NCBI GenBank assembly: GCA_963724285.1
Contig: CAVRUD010000012.1
Location: 62,001 to 126,000 of the forward strand
Source: CAVRUD01 sp963724285
GTDB lineage: Bacteria; Chloroflexota; Chloroflexia; Thermomicrobiales; UBA6265
DNA length: 64,000 nt
Direction: 5' to 3'
Shown here one piece after another: positions 45,601-54,270 of the stretch. The position numbers and the translations under genes were made by a program. Below the pieces are notes generated by a model that was not told the origin of the DNA, made no database searches, and saw only the letters and a list, made by a program, of their open reading frames with translations. How positions within the stretch are numbered: the stretch's first letter is position 1; each line of letters starts with the position of its first letter.

Positions 45601-46009
45601 TCCTCCGAGTCTTCGTTCATTTCGAGGAGAGCCCCTATGGGGTGCTACGCTATTCTGATTCGACGCCTAGCAAGAACCTTCCGAGTAACAATTCGCACAG
45701 GTCCGCACCGACATCGTTCGTACTCAGTCCCGGAGGAATTCTCGTCACTCAGGGATGGTTTAAAATGAACTTGAGGGTTCTGGTCGCGCCGGAGCGGCCT
45801 CCTCACCCCCCCCGGCCCCCCCCTCCCCCCGCTGCGGCAGGGGGAAGGGGGAGAACGGGCGCTGCCCGCGGACGCGGAGACCGTCAAGCGACCGCGGCCG
45901 GTTTTGAACCATCCCTCAGCCCGGGACTGGAAGTCCCGGGCGACATCGGCCACGCCGTTCCCTTTAACTCCGACACCCGCCAACGCCTTCACCCCGCTAT
46001 CATCCCCGT
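45601..46009. other. Intergenic region with a C-tract repeat and a hairpin
   Basis: There is no gene. It holds a poly-C/poly-G palindromic repeat at 45797-45868 and a short hairpin of the AGCCCGGG type at 45917-45941 (AGCCCGGGACTGG and its partner). From here on the base composition returns to the high-GC norm. Confidence 0.6.
45797..45868. repeat. C-tract hairpin repeat, copy 1
   Basis: A run of C-rich heptamers followed by GCTGCGGCAGGGGGAAGGGG; the C and G runs can fold back. Similar blocks occur at 47387-47423 (inverse orientation) and 52905-52955, always between genes or at gene starts. Confidence 0.65.
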
Positions 46010-46228
46010 ATGATCACCCCACCCCCAAACCTCAATCATCTCATCCCCATCGAGCGGATCGAGGACATCCCCGAGTCCTTCGCCACCGAGGCGGAGGAGG
46101 CCGAATACTGGAGCACCCACAGCCTTGGCCTCATCTGGGACCAACTCGATGACGTCACCAACAACCCGCCCTGGGGCAACCGTCCCCCATTGCGCACTCC
46201 CAACGTCCGCAGACGTCCCACTCCATGA
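46010..46228 (+). CDS. Small CopG-antitoxin-like protein
   Basis: A 72-residue protein beginning MITPPPNLNHLIPIERIEDI and then PESFATEAEEAEYWSTHSLG. The acidic helix with EEAEYW-THS is typical of the N-terminus of CopG-type antitoxins. The C-terminal part, with DQLDDVTNNPPWGNRPP, does not resemble the usual DNA-binding domain. No toxin gene is adjacent. It may be an orphan antitoxin or a truncated one. Confidence 0.4.
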   Translation: MITPPPNLNHLIPIERIEDIPESFATEAEEAEYWSTHSLGLIWDQLDDVTNNPPWGNRPPLRTPNVRRRPTP

Positions 46229-46260
46229 TCCGTACGAAACAGCCCCGAAGCCCATCCACC

Positions 46261-46330
46261 TAGCCTCGGAGAGGCTGTCCCGTTCAGCCCGGGCCAACCT
46301 TGGGCCAACTTGGGCCGTCAGCCCCGGGCA
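46261..46330. repeat. AGCCCGGGCC palindromic repeat, copy 1
   Basis: It contains TAGCCTCGGAGAGGCTGTC followed by AGCCCGGGCCAACC, TTGGGCC and AGCCCCGGGC; the segments can form two hairpins. A near-identical copy is at 62395-62480, and shorter ones are at 45917-45941, 61015-61045, 61167-61200, 61284-61311 and 63930-63955. Confidence 0.7.
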
Positions 46331-46371
46331 CCGCCCGCCGTCGCGCCCCGCCTTCAAACCCCACACCACCC

Positions 46372-47073
46372 CTATGACCACCCCTCCCCCTCCGCGTCCG
46401 TCGCCTCCCCGCCCGTCCACTCAGCCCATCCCCCAGCCCCATCCTCCGCGCCCGCGCCCTGCTCCCGCTGCTCCCGCTCCCGCGCCCGCCGCGCATCGTC
46501 CTCCGCGTCAAACTCCGTCAGCAGCGCCACCAGCGCCTCGTGGGCCCGCCCCGTCCCCCGCGCCGCCTCCCCCGCCGCCAGCCGCTCCCTCGCCCCCACG
46601 ATCCGCGTCGTCGCCTGCGCCAGCCGGCTCACCGCCAGCGTCCGCGCCACCGGGTCGGCCGAGTCGTCCCCCTCCGCCGTCATCACCCCGTCCAGCGCGA
46701 TCGCCACCGCCCCGATCAGTTGCCCCAGCAACCCCTTGATCCTCCCCTCCTCCCCCGCCGCCATCACCCCCGCCAGCCGCTCATCGAGCAGCTCCCCATA
46801 ATCCCCCCGCGCCGCCCGCCGCCACAACTCCCCCTCCCGCTTCCGGACATCCCCATCGCCCGTCGCCGGCCCGGCGCCCACCGTGATGAGGTCCGCCAGC
46901 AGCGCCCGCATCCCCCGGTCCTCGGCGCGCGCCGCCTCGCCCCGGACATGCACCTGGCACCACCGGCTCCCCCGCACTGCCCCGCGCCGGCACCCAGGCT
47001 CCACGCACCGCCGTGTGCCGCCGGCCCCGCCCGACGCCTGCGCCCCACCCCGTCCCCGTCGAGTCCGCGCCAT
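46372..47073 (-). CDS. Hypothetical protein with an N-terminal Cys/His zinc motif
   Basis: A 233-residue protein; GAGGAGG lies before the chosen ATG at 47073. Near residue 20 it has RCVEPGCRRGAVRGSRWCQV followed by His, a Cys-x4-Cys-x8-Cys-x2-His zinc-binding pattern. The rest is largely alpha-helical and Ala/Glu-rich (RALLADLITVGAGPATGDGD, GVMTAEGDDSADPVARTLAV, ALVALLTEFDAEDDARRARE). Similar short zinc motifs occur in phage small-terminase and packaging proteins, but the match is too loose for a call. An SOS-type operator lies just upstream at 47125-47140. Confidence 0.55.
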   Translation of the reverse strand: MARTRRGRGGAQASGGAGGTRRCVEPGCRRGAVRGSRWCQVHVRGEAARAEDRGMRALLADLITVGAGPATGDGDVRKREGELWRRAARGDYGELLDERLAGVMAAGEEGRIKGLLGQLIGAVAIALDGVMTAEGDDSADPVARTLAVSRLAQATTRIVGARERLAAGEAARGTGRAHEALVALLTEFDAEDDARRAREREQREQGAGAEDGAGGWAEWTGGEATDAEGEGWS

Positions 47074-47116
47074 CCCTGTCCTCCTCGCCGCCCTGCCTCC
47101 ATGCCGCCTCACTGCC

Positions 47117-47144
47117 TTGACAATTAGAACAAATGTTCTATACT
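47117..47144 (+). promoter_or_regulatory. Promoter overlapped by an SOS-type (LexA) operator
   Basis: TTGACA at 47117-47122 and TATACT at 47139-47144, spaced 16 bases. The spacer holds the perfect dyad TAGAAC-AAAT-GTTCTA (47125-47140), which contains GAAC-N4-GTTC, the LexA box of Gram-positive bacteria. It lies between the minus-strand gene at 46372-47073 and the permease gene far downstream; the symmetric operator could serve either direction. Confidence 0.55.
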
Positions 47145-47360
47145 GACGTCAAGCGGCACACCCGGCAAGGGTGCGGGCCTGGGCAGCGCCCCACCTTGCC
47201 CGGCTCGGGTCCCCAGCCGTCATCCAGGCCCCAGCGCGCGCTCCCGGCGGAGGTCCCGCCCGGTCCGAGCCCCTGTCGACCCCGCTCCCCGATCCGCCCC
47301 ATCCCGGCGGATGGAGTAGCAGCGAACCGCGGACCACTAGGCCATCGACCGCCCAACCGC

Positions 47361-47423
47361 CGAACGCCGAACGCCGAACGCCGTTCTCCCCCTTCCCCCT
47401 GCCGCAGCGGGGGGAAGGGGGCC
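47361..47423. repeat. GAACGCC heptamers followed by a C-tract hairpin
   Basis: CGAACGCCGAACGCCGAACG at 47361-47380 is followed at 47387-47423 by a C/T run and its G/A complement around TGCCGCAGC. Both elements recur elsewhere in the second half of the window. This stretch fills part of a 490-base gap without a gene. Confidence 0.7.
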
Positions 47424-47566
47424 GGGGGGTTAGGGGGTTTAAATCGCGGTATCATCCGAATGCAATCGGACGCGTGGGGGTGAGGGCAAGGGTGGCGTCA
47501 GTTGGCGACGAGCAATCCGCGGCGGACAGCGACCAGACCGTGCGCGAGTCCATCATCGGCGCCGCG

Positions 47567-48775
47567 ATGGATGCCGACTCCGAAACCAGCGAGACGACCG
47601 AGACCGGCCGTCGCGTCACGCTCCGGATCGAAATCCCCGCCCGCACCATCCTCCGCATCCTCCTCATCCTGGCCGCCCTCTGGATCCTGGCCCAGGTCTG
47701 GGTCGCCCTCTTCGAAGTCTTTCTCGGCATCCTGATCGCGCTCGCCCTGATCCCGGTCGTCGGCCGGTTGGAGCGGCGGGGGATGACGCGCAACGCGGCC
47801 GTCGCGGTCGTCGTCGGCGGGTCCATTGCCGCCCTCGCCCTGGTCATCTCCCTGGTTGTGCCCCGGGCCGTCGCGGACGCCCGCGACTTCTGGGACAACC
47901 TGCCGGAGTACGTCGCCAACGGCCTCTCCTGGCTCGAAGGGCCCCAGCCCGACGCCTACAACCGAGCCGTCGAGTGGGCGGAGCGCCAGAAGGAGGGCGG
48001 CACCGGCAATTTCGACGTGCGCGGTTACCTGGACACCGGCGCCTCCGTCCTGACCGGCCTCGCGAACGCGCTGGTGGTCTTCGTGATCGCCACCTACGTC
48101 TTGCTCGACCGTGACTACCGCATCATCCGCTGGGCCGTGCGCGATCTCTCCGAATCCACCCAGCGCCGAGTCTGGCGCTCGATCCCGGCCGTCACCCAGG
48201 TCGTCAGCGGCTACATCCTCGGCCAAGGGTTGATCTGCATCTGCTTCGGGGTCTTCAGCTTTATCGTCCTCACGGTCCTGGGCGTGCCCTCCGCCCTGAT
48301 CCTCGCCCTGATCGCCCTCTTCGCCGACGCCATCCCGATGATAGGGATCATCATCGCTACCGTGCCCGCCGTGGTCCTGGCGCTCACCCAGAGCACGACC
48401 GCCGGCCTGATCGTCCTGGTCTCGTTCATCGCCTACCAACAGTTCGAGAACTACATCCTCTCGCCCAGGATCTTTGGCCGCACCCTCCAGATCTCGCCCC
48501 TGGCCATCCTGATCGCCATCCTCATCGGTCAGGAGGTCTTCGGCATCCTCGGCATCATCCTGGCGTTGCCGATCGCGGCGTCGATCCCGGCGCTGGAGCG
48601 CATCTGGCTGGGTGACGACGTAGACGACGATGCCGGCGGGCTATCTCCCCCCGAACCCGGGCCATCCGCCCGCGAGGAGGGGAACTTGGGCCACTTTCCG
48701 AGCAAAGCTGATGTGGCCGAGGGGCTGGACGAAGGCGGACCGGAGTTTGCCCGGCCACAGGGGGCGGAGTCATGA
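47567..48775 (+). CDS. AI-2E family permease
   Basis: A membrane protein of about 402 residues from the ATG at 47567 (GTG codons near 47478 and 47493 are alternatives). TILRILLILAALWILAQVWV and FLGILIALALIPVVGRLERR open the family, a long periplasmic or coiled segment follows (PEYVANGLSWLEG), and the C-terminal helices contain VVSGYILGQGLICICFGVFS, GVPSALILALIALFADAIPM and NYILSPRIFGRTLQISPLAI, the classical AI-2E signature. Members include sodium/proton antiporters and exporters of small molecules. Its TGA overlaps the ATG of the second AI-2E gene (ATGA), so the two are coupled. Confidence 0.9.
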   Translation: MDADSETSETTETGRRVTLRIEIPARTILRILLILAALWILAQVWVALFEVFLGILIALALIPVVGRLERRGMTRNAAVAVVVGGSIAALALVISLVVPRAVADARDFWDNLPEYVANGLSWLEGPQPDAYNRAVEWAERQKEGGTGNFDVRGYLDTGASVLTGLANALVVFVIATYVLLDRDYRIIRWAVRDLSESTQRRVWRSIPAVTQVVSGYILGQGLICICFGVFSFIVLTVLGVPSALILALIALFADAIPMIGIIIATVPAVVLALTQSTTAGLIVLVSFIAYQQFENYILSPRIFGRTLQISPLAILIAILIGQEVFGILGIILALPIAASIPALERIWLGDDVDDDAGGLSPPEPGPSAREEGNLGHFPSKADVAEGLDEGGPEFARPQGAES

Positions 48776-50030
48776 AACCCTTCCTGCCCCCGGGGAGTAG
48801 CCGGCCCAATCGGCCCGGCCGTTCGCGCGAATCGCTCCCGGTCGTCACCGCCCGGGTCGAGATCCCGTTCCGGACCATCATCCGCTTGCTCCTGACGTTG
48901 GCGGCGTTGTGGTTCCTGATCAAGATCGGCGCGGTGCTGGCCCAGATCTTCGGCGGGCTGGTCGTGGCGGCCGCCCTCTATCCCCCCATCCTGGCCCTGC
49001 GCAAACGTGGGTTCAGCCGGGGCAAGGCCCTGCTGACCGTGATCAGCGGCTTCCTGGCCATCTTGACGCTCGTCTTGGTCTTCGTCATCCCGCCGCTGGT
49101 CGACGAAGGGCAGCAACTCGCCGACGATGTCCCCACCTATATCGAAGATGGCATGACCTGGCTGAGGGACAACCAGCGGTGGTTGTACGATCAGGTGTTG
49201 ACCTTGGCCGAAGATATCGCCAACACCGACGCGGTCATCAGCGACGACCCCACCAACGAGGAGATCAGCACCGACACGACCGGGGCGCTGGATAGCGGCA
49301 CCCAAACGGAGGAGGTCGCGGTCGAGGCTGGGGTGGAAGCCGATGAGGCGCTCGACGCCGCGTCCATTCTGGGCGGATGGATCGGGACGGCGGCGATCGT
49401 CGCCATCCTGGGCATCTATATCCTGATCGAAGGGGAGCGCACGTTTAGCTGGCTGACGCGGGACCTGCCAACCCCGCTCACCAACCGCCTGCGCCGGGCC
49501 TTCCCCGCCCTGGCCGCGATCATCCACTCCTACATCCTGCGCCAGGGACTAACCAGCATCATCTGCGGCGCCTTCACGTTTGTGGTCCTCTGGTCGTTCG
49601 GGGTGCCCGCCGCGCTGATCCTGGCGATCCTCGCCGCCTTCGCCGACGCGGTGCCGTTCATCGGCGTCGCGCTGGCCACGGCTCCGGCCGCGGTCGTCGC
49701 CTTGACCCAGGGACCCGGCACCGCCCTGGCGGTCACCCTGCTCCTGCTCGCCTACCAGATCTTCGAGGTCGTCTACATCATCCCCCGGATCTTCCGGCGG
49801 ACGCTGCAACTCTCCTCCTTCGGGATGCTCTTCGCGGTCCTGATCGGCTGGCGGCTTCTCGGGTTCGGGGGGATGCTGCTGGCGCTACCGATCGCGGCGG
49901 CACTCCTCCGGATCGAGCAAGTCTGGCTGCACGACGAGGTGGACGAGGAAGGACGTGAACTGGAGCCGTGCCGGTGCCGGTGCCGGTGCCGGAGCCGGCC
50001 CCGCGCGAAGGGGTTGTCGGATCGTCCTGA
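48772..50030 (+). CDS. AI-2E family permease, second copy, frameshift near the end
   Basis: About 418 residues, homologous to the preceding gene: IRLLLTLAALWFLIKIGAVL, AAALYPPILALRKRGFSRGK, IHSYILRQGLTSIICGAFTF and FADAVPFIGVALATAPAAVV with PRIFRRTLQLSSFGMLFAVL. The intact frame continues without a stop into the following gene. In the neighbouring frame a Pro-Val-rich tail (PVPVPVPEPAPREGVVGSS) ends at a TGA at 50028-50030. The change lies in a CCGGTG repeat run near 49968, where slippage is easy. Two adjacent permeases suggest a heteromeric or paralogous pair. Confidence 0.85.
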
Positions 50031-50058
50031 CGCAGTGATCGGAGTGGTTGGGCGCGGC

Positions 50059-51316
50059 ATGACTCATCCCCACGGTTCTCAACCGATCCCGCTTCGCCTG
50101 GGCCTCTCCTCCGGTGCGGTCTATCCCCACGTCTCCACCGAGGATGTGCCCCAGGTTGCGGCGGCGGCCGGTGTCACCGAGATCGAGGTACATGCTCCAG
50201 ACGGCCGGGGAATACGAAGCCCCCGTCATCCGGGCGCTGGCCGCGAACGCCGTCGCGTCAGGGGTCCAGGTGGCCTCCCTGCACACCTGGGCGGAGTTGC
50301 ACCCCTTCTTCACGGCCTACGCCCGCCGGACCGAGGAGGCGCATGCCCGGTTCGACCGGGCCATCGAGGCATCCCAGGAGCTTGGCGCCCGGGCGATCGT
50401 CTGGCATGGGCCGCGTGCCGTTGCCCTCCCCGGTCCGGAGGGGTTCGAGCGGTTCCTGGGCGTGGTCGCCGGGCTGGCGCCACGCTTCGCCGCCGCGGGA
50501 GTGACCCTGGCGATCGAGAACGTCTCCTACTGCCTGCTCGCTCGCGTCCGCGACGTGGCGGCATTCGCCGCCCGCCTGCCCGAGTTGGGACCGCCGGGGT
50601 CGGTGGGGTTCGCCTTCGACCCGTTCCAGGCCGCGTCGGCCGGGGCGAACCCGTTCATGATGCTGGCCGCCATGGGCGAGCACGTCGCCGATGTCCACCT
50701 CAGCGACCACCGCGCCAACGATCCCGGCAGCCGGCACCTGCCCCCCGGCGAGGGCGATCTCCCCTGGCCCGCCCTCTTGCGGGCGGTCGCCGGGGTCTAC
50801 CGCGGCCCGTTGATCGTCGAGGCCAACGTCGGCGCCGATGCCGCCGGACTGGCTCCCATCCGCGCCCGGCTCGATCCGATCCTGGCCGGCCTGGCTGGTG
50901 GGGTTGGCGACGATCCCTGCGCCGGGTCGCCGCCGCCGGGGGTGCTGGAGGGCATCGCCCTGTTCAACAGCGGCGAGTTCTACGAGTGCCACGAGGCGAT
51001 CGAGCACGAATGGCACGCCGAGCGGGGCGCGATCCGGGTGCTCTACCAGGGCATCCTCCAGATCGGGGTCGGGTTCCACCACGCCCTGGGCGGCAATCAC
51101 CGGGGAGCCGTTTTGCTTCTTGGCGACGGCATCACCAAGACCAGCCGTTTTCTCCCGGCCTGCCTGGGGATAGATACCGCCCGGCTGGTGCGCGAGAGCC
51201 AGGCCTGCCTCGACCAGATCGTCGCGCTTGGCCCACAGGGCCTGGGCACCTTCGATCCAAACGGGATTCCCCGAGTTCACATGCTCCAGGAGGACGGTCG
51301 CCCGCACATCGGCTGA
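50059..51316 (+). CDS. Sugar phosphate isomerase/epimerase fused to DUF309, one frameshift
   Basis: The ATG at 50059 begins MTHPHGSQPIPLRLGLSSGA, a TIM-barrel start of the xylose-isomerase-like (AP endonuclease 2) family; the frame changes near 50190, then MLQTAGEYEAPVIRALAANA, GVQVASLHTWAELHPFFTAY, GVTLAIENVSYCLLARVRDV and HVADVHLSDHRANDPGSRHL follow. The Glu, His and Asp residues fit a divalent-metal site. From about residue 310, LEGIALFNSGEFYECHEAIE and LYQGILQIGVGFHHALGGNH form a DUF309 domain. The fusion of these two domains is unusual and hints that DUF309 may act with the isomerase. The two pieces belong to one gene once corrected. Confidence 0.8.
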
Positions 51317-51392
51317 TGCGATCTCGCCTACACTGTGGGCATTCCGGCCGGTCGCCCCGGTGCCATAGCCCACACGACAGCGAGCGAGGTCC

Positions 51393-51590
51393 ATGGACAA
51401 GCGTCAGCCGCCGCGCCCGGATACCACCACGATCGCGTTCTCGATCGTCGGGCTCATCGTCATCGTCATCTGCTTCATCGTGGTACTCACGCAGGACAAC
51501 CCGACGACCAGGACCATCGCCATCGCCACCACAGTCGTCCTCTGGATCTTCCTGCGCGTCCGGCGCCGGGGACGAGGGGGACAAGGCTGA
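51393..51590 (+). CDS. Small membrane protein with two helices
   Basis: A 65-residue protein, MDKRQPPRPDTTTIAFSIVG, with helix 1 around IVGLIVIVICFIVVLTQD and helix 2 around TRTIAIATTVVLWIFLRV, followed by a basic tail. No family is recognised. It lies 76 bases after the TIM-barrel gene on the same strand. Confidence 0.55.
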   Translation: MDKRQPPRPDTTTIAFSIVGLIVIVICFIVVLTQDNPTTRTIAIATTVVLWIFLRVRRRGRGGQG

Positions 51591-51738
51591 CGCCTTGTGG
51601 GGGACAGAGCCGGCGCTTTGAGGGGGAGAGGGGGAGGGGACGGAGAGGCCGCCCTCTCCCGTCCCCTTCCCCCTCAGGGGGCAGGGCGAGACGGCGTATG
51701 CTCCCCCTCTCCCCTCAAGGCGCACGGCCTTGTCCCCC
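51580..51738. repeat. ACAAGGC hairpin repeat cassette
   Basis: GACAAGGCTGACGCCTTGTG near 51578-51598 and CAAGGCGCACGGCCTTGTC near 51716-51735 flank a C-rich stretch (CCCTCTCCCGTCCCCTTCCC). A related cassette with GGACAAGGCTAGCGCCTTGG is at 60898-60960. It fills the space between two convergent genes. Confidence 0.6.
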
Positions 51739-52188
51739 CTACTGTTTGCGGATCAAGCCGATCCGGCGCAGGAGCGCGTGGAGATTGAGGTCATACCCCC
51801 AGCCGAAGGCCTTGGGCATCAGCATGCGGGAATCGGCAGGGTTCCACAGGCGGGATTTTATCCGCTCCCAGGAGGGCTTGCGCCAGTCGTAGGGGAGGCC
51901 CAGGTAGCGACCGGAATGGCCGGGGGATGCCTCGCCGGGGACGGGCGGCGCGGCGGAAAAGACCTCACGCCCGTTGCGACGAATGGCAGCGATCCGGCCA
52001 GGGATCTCCGAGGACGTGTCCACCTCGTACCGGATCTCGCTGCCGGACTCCATCACCCAGAACGGGACGGTGCGCTCGGAGAACGGCCGGCGCTGCGCGA
52101 CCGCGAGGCCGTCGTACAGCACGGCTTCGCCCAAGCCGGCGCGTCCGTGTCGTACTTCAAACCGGTGTCCTCCGACCTCGACGGCCAT
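51739..52188 (-). CDS. DUF5808-like hypothetical protein
   Basis: A 149-residue protein. It begins MAVEVGGHRFEVRHGRAGLG, a beta-rich N-terminal part, and ends with YLGLPYDWRKPSWERIKSRL and GWGYDLNLHALLRRIGLI, the short C-terminal domain of DUF5808-type proteins. It has no predicted membrane helix. The function is unknown. It is convergent with the small membrane protein gene, separated by a repeat cassette. Confidence 0.65.
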   Translation of the reverse strand: MAVEVGGHRFEVRHGRAGLGEAVLYDGLAVAQRRPFSERTVPFWVMESGSEIRYEVDTSSEIPGRIAAIRRNGREVFSAAPPVPGEASPGHSGRYLGLPYDWRKPSWERIKSRLWNPADSRMLMPKAFGWGYDLNLHALLRRIGLIRKQ

Positions 52189-52409
52189 ACGCTCCCTTCA
52201 GCTCCTTTTCCCCGTCCATGATGCCACGATAGGCGTACCGGAGGTAGGGAAACAGGACCTCTGACTGGGTCCAGCGGGGTCGCCTCTTCAATTTCCGTGC
52301 CCGTCTCGCTAGGAGGCCGGGAGGCCGGGAGGCTGGGAGTTTCGTGGTATGCACGCTCGGGGTGTGGGGACGCCTCTCCCCGGACCGCGGCGCAGGACGG
52401 CGTGCCCGG

Positions 52410-52721
52410 CTACTTCTTGCGCGCTGGTGCGCCGCCGCCCTTGCCGCCGCTCGCGTCCGGGGGCAACCAGCCTTCCGGCATCTGGGCGTCTTCCCCGAAG
52501 AAGAACTCCTCCATCTGATCGCGGAGGATGCGCCGGCTTTCAGGGTCGGCCGGATTCAGCCCGTAGTGGTTGATCAGGATCGTCATGTGGGGCTGCCAGA
52601 GGGCGTACCCTTCGGCGGAGACGTTGTCGTAGATCCGCTGGCCCAGTTCGCCTGGGAAGGGCGGGGCATCAAGGCCCGGCAACTCTCGCCCGAACTTGAT
52701 GCAGTGGACCATCCGTGCCAT
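52410..52721 (-). CDS. yggX: Fe(II)-trafficking / oxidative damage protection protein (YggX family)
   Basis: A 103-residue protein. The start MARMVHCIKFGRELPGLDAP, then PPFPGELGQRIYDNVSAEGY and LWQPHMTILINHYGLNPADP, then LRDQMEEFFFGE, match YggX over its full length of about 90 residues, including the single conserved Cys at position 7. A Gly/Lys-rich tail (SGGKGGGAPARKK) follows. YggX protects iron-sulfur proteins from oxidation and may shuttle Fe(II). The preceding longer frame is Arg-rich and unlikely to be translated. It is monocistronic. Confidence 0.9.
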   Translation of the reverse strand: MARMVHCIKFGRELPGLDAPPFPGELGQRIYDNVSAEGYALWQPHMTILINHYGLNPADPESRRILRDQMEEFFFGEDAQMPEGWLPPDASGGKGGGAPARKK

Positions 52722-52867
52722 GGCTGAGGGTGCTCCGTCCATGCCGCCCGTCTGGGTGGCGTGTATACCTGTTTCGATCGGCCCTGCCGGACGGCACGCC
52801 GGGGATTTTCCCGGAACCCGTCGATCAGTCCAGGAACCGTAGTGGAGTGCCCGCATTCGTGTCAACA

Positions 52868-52955
52868 GAGACGTGAGACGTGAGTCGTGAGTCAGTATTG
52901 CCCCCTACCCCCCCGGCCCCCCCTTCCCCCCGCCGCGGCAGGGGGAAGGGGGAGA
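52868..52955. repeat. GACGTGA repeat followed by a C-tract hairpin
   Basis: GAGACGTGAGACGTGAGTCG begins at 52868, then from 52905 a C-rich run and CGCGGCAGGGGGAAGGGGG. The C-tract block lies inside the frame upstream of the formyltransferase gene, so that frame start is probably not real. Confidence 0.65.
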
Positions 52956-52984
52956 CGGCGCACGGTACGTGGCGTGGAGACCGC

Positions 52985-53830
52985 TTGCGGGTCCTGTTTT
53001 TCGGGATGCGCTGTGCCTTCTCTGTGCCGGTCCTCTCCGCGTTGATCTCCGGGGAGATCGATGTGGGTGCGGTTGTGCTGCCTGACGCGGGGGTGGGCGA
53101 GCAGGATCACCCCATCGATCATGTCGCGCGGGCGGCGGGCATCCCGGTGGTCTCCGTCCCTCATTTCAGGGATCCCGGGACCGTCGGCCACCTGGCCGCC
53201 TTTGCTCCGGATGCGCTGGTGGTCGCGTGTTTTCCCTGGAGGCTGCCGGCGGCGGTGCGTTCCCTGGCCCCGCTGGGCGGGATCAACGTCCACCCGTCGC
53301 TCCTGCCGGCCCTGCGCGGGCCGGAGCCGGTCTTCTGGGCGCTGCGCCGCGGGGACAGGAGAACCGGCGTGACGCTGCACGTGCTCGACGTCGGGTTCGA
53401 TACCGGGCCGATCCTGGCTCAGGAAGCCGTCGACATCCCGTCAGGCATCCGCGCTCCGGATCTGGAAGCACAACTGGCCGAACTCGGGGCAAGCATGCTG
53501 GTCCCGGCGCTGCAAGACCTCGCCGCCGGACGGGTCACCCCTCGGGATCAGGATCATTCCCGGGAGACACGTGCGCCGATCCCCACCGGTGCGGACTGGC
53601 TTGTCCCGACCAACCTGCCCGCCGGCTGGGCCTACGGGTTCATCAGGGGGGTTGCCCTCCTTGGTGGGCCGCTCACCCTTCTGGTGATGAGCACCGGCGA
53701 ACGGCTGCCGATCGCCGATGCGGACTGGGTCGAACCCTTCGGCCGGATGGAAATTGCGCTAAAACGAGACGGGGTCCGCGTGACCGTTCGGTTCCGACCT
53801 GGCACAGCCGGTATTACGTTGAAGACGTAA
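52985..53830 (+). CDS. Methionyl-tRNA formyltransferase-like protein
   Basis: About 281 residues from a TTG at 52985; upstream codons fall in a repeat block, so this start is favoured. LRVLFFGMRCAFSVPVLSAL opens the formyltransferase fold. Catalytic residues are in GGINVHPSLLPALRGPEPVF (Asn, His of the Asn-His-Asp triad), followed by TGVTLHVLDVGFDTGPILAQ with the Asp. The C-terminal domain (residues 200-280) resembles the oligonucleotide-binding end of Fmt but is short. It may be Fmt or a paralogue that formylates another amine or sugar, as there are no translation genes nearby. Confidence 0.8.
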   Translation: MRVLFFGMRCAFSVPVLSALISGEIDVGAVVLPDAGVGEQDHPIDHVARAAGIPVVSVPHFRDPGTVGHLAAFAPDALVVACFPWRLPAAVRSLAPLGGINVHPSLLPALRGPEPVFWALRRGDRRTGVTLHVLDVGFDTGPILAQEAVDIPSGIRAPDLEAQLAELGASMLVPALQDLAAGRVTPRDQDHSRETRAPIPTGADWLVPTNLPAGWAYGFIRGVALLGGPLTLLVMSTGERLPIADADWVEPFGRMEIALKRDGVRVTVRFRPGTAGITLKT

Positions 53831-53905
53831 TGAACTGATGCCGTAATGGGGTTCTGTACGGTCAGATGCACGTTCACAGGAAACTCCCAGACATACCGTG
53901 ACCTT

Positions 53906-53936
53906 TTGACACGGCCCATGAGGTTATGCGATAACC
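53906..53936 (+). promoter_or_regulatory. Possible promoter with a dyad over its -10 region
   Basis: TTGACA at 53906-53911 and GATAAC at 53930-53935, spaced 18 bases. The palindrome GGTTAT-GCG-ATAACC (53922-53936) covers the -10 region, suggesting a repressor site. It precedes the wall-protein gene by about 330 bases, so the transcript would have a long leader. Confidence 0.35.
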
Positions 53937-54270
53937 CATTCTGGCTGGTACTGTGCCACCGCGGTCGCTCTGGCTGGAAAGTGATCGCACCGGCATCCTC
54001 TAGACCGCCGTTGCAGAGGGACAACGCGCGGCCAGATTCGGCTTCTGCCTTCCAGATCACTCGGGTCCACCCCCATCCTCTTCGGACCCGATCCGCAACC
54101 CGCTCTCACGCGGCCGACCCGGACCTCGGGCCATGCCGTGCCACGATACCTGCGCCGTTCTATGGCTGGTGCGGCCGGTATCGACAAAGTGGTACGCGCA
54201 TTGTCCCGGCGACCGGAGAAGGAATGCTGTCGGTGACGACCGCTTCCCCGGCAGGCAGATAGGTAACGCG
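53937..54270 (+). other. Long untranslated leader of the wall-protein gene
   Basis: About 330 bases without a supported gene. I looked for a c-di-AMP (ydaO-type) riboswitch, which often controls such genes, but did not find its conserved blocks. A short frame MLSVTTASPAGR follows a GGAGAAGGA site near 54218, which may be an uORF or a frame-shifted signal-peptide start. Confidence 0.35.

Noticed and set aside
48772..51621. Apparent 949-residue fusion of AI-2E permease and TIM-barrel protein
   Set aside because: The permease loses its stop by a frame slip in a CCGGTG run, and after residue 470 the translation is nonsense; two separate genes with frameshifts explain it better.
53937..54270. c-di-AMP riboswitch before the wall-hydrolase gene
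   Set aside because: The gene type fits, but the conserved blocks of that riboswitch class could not be found in the leader.
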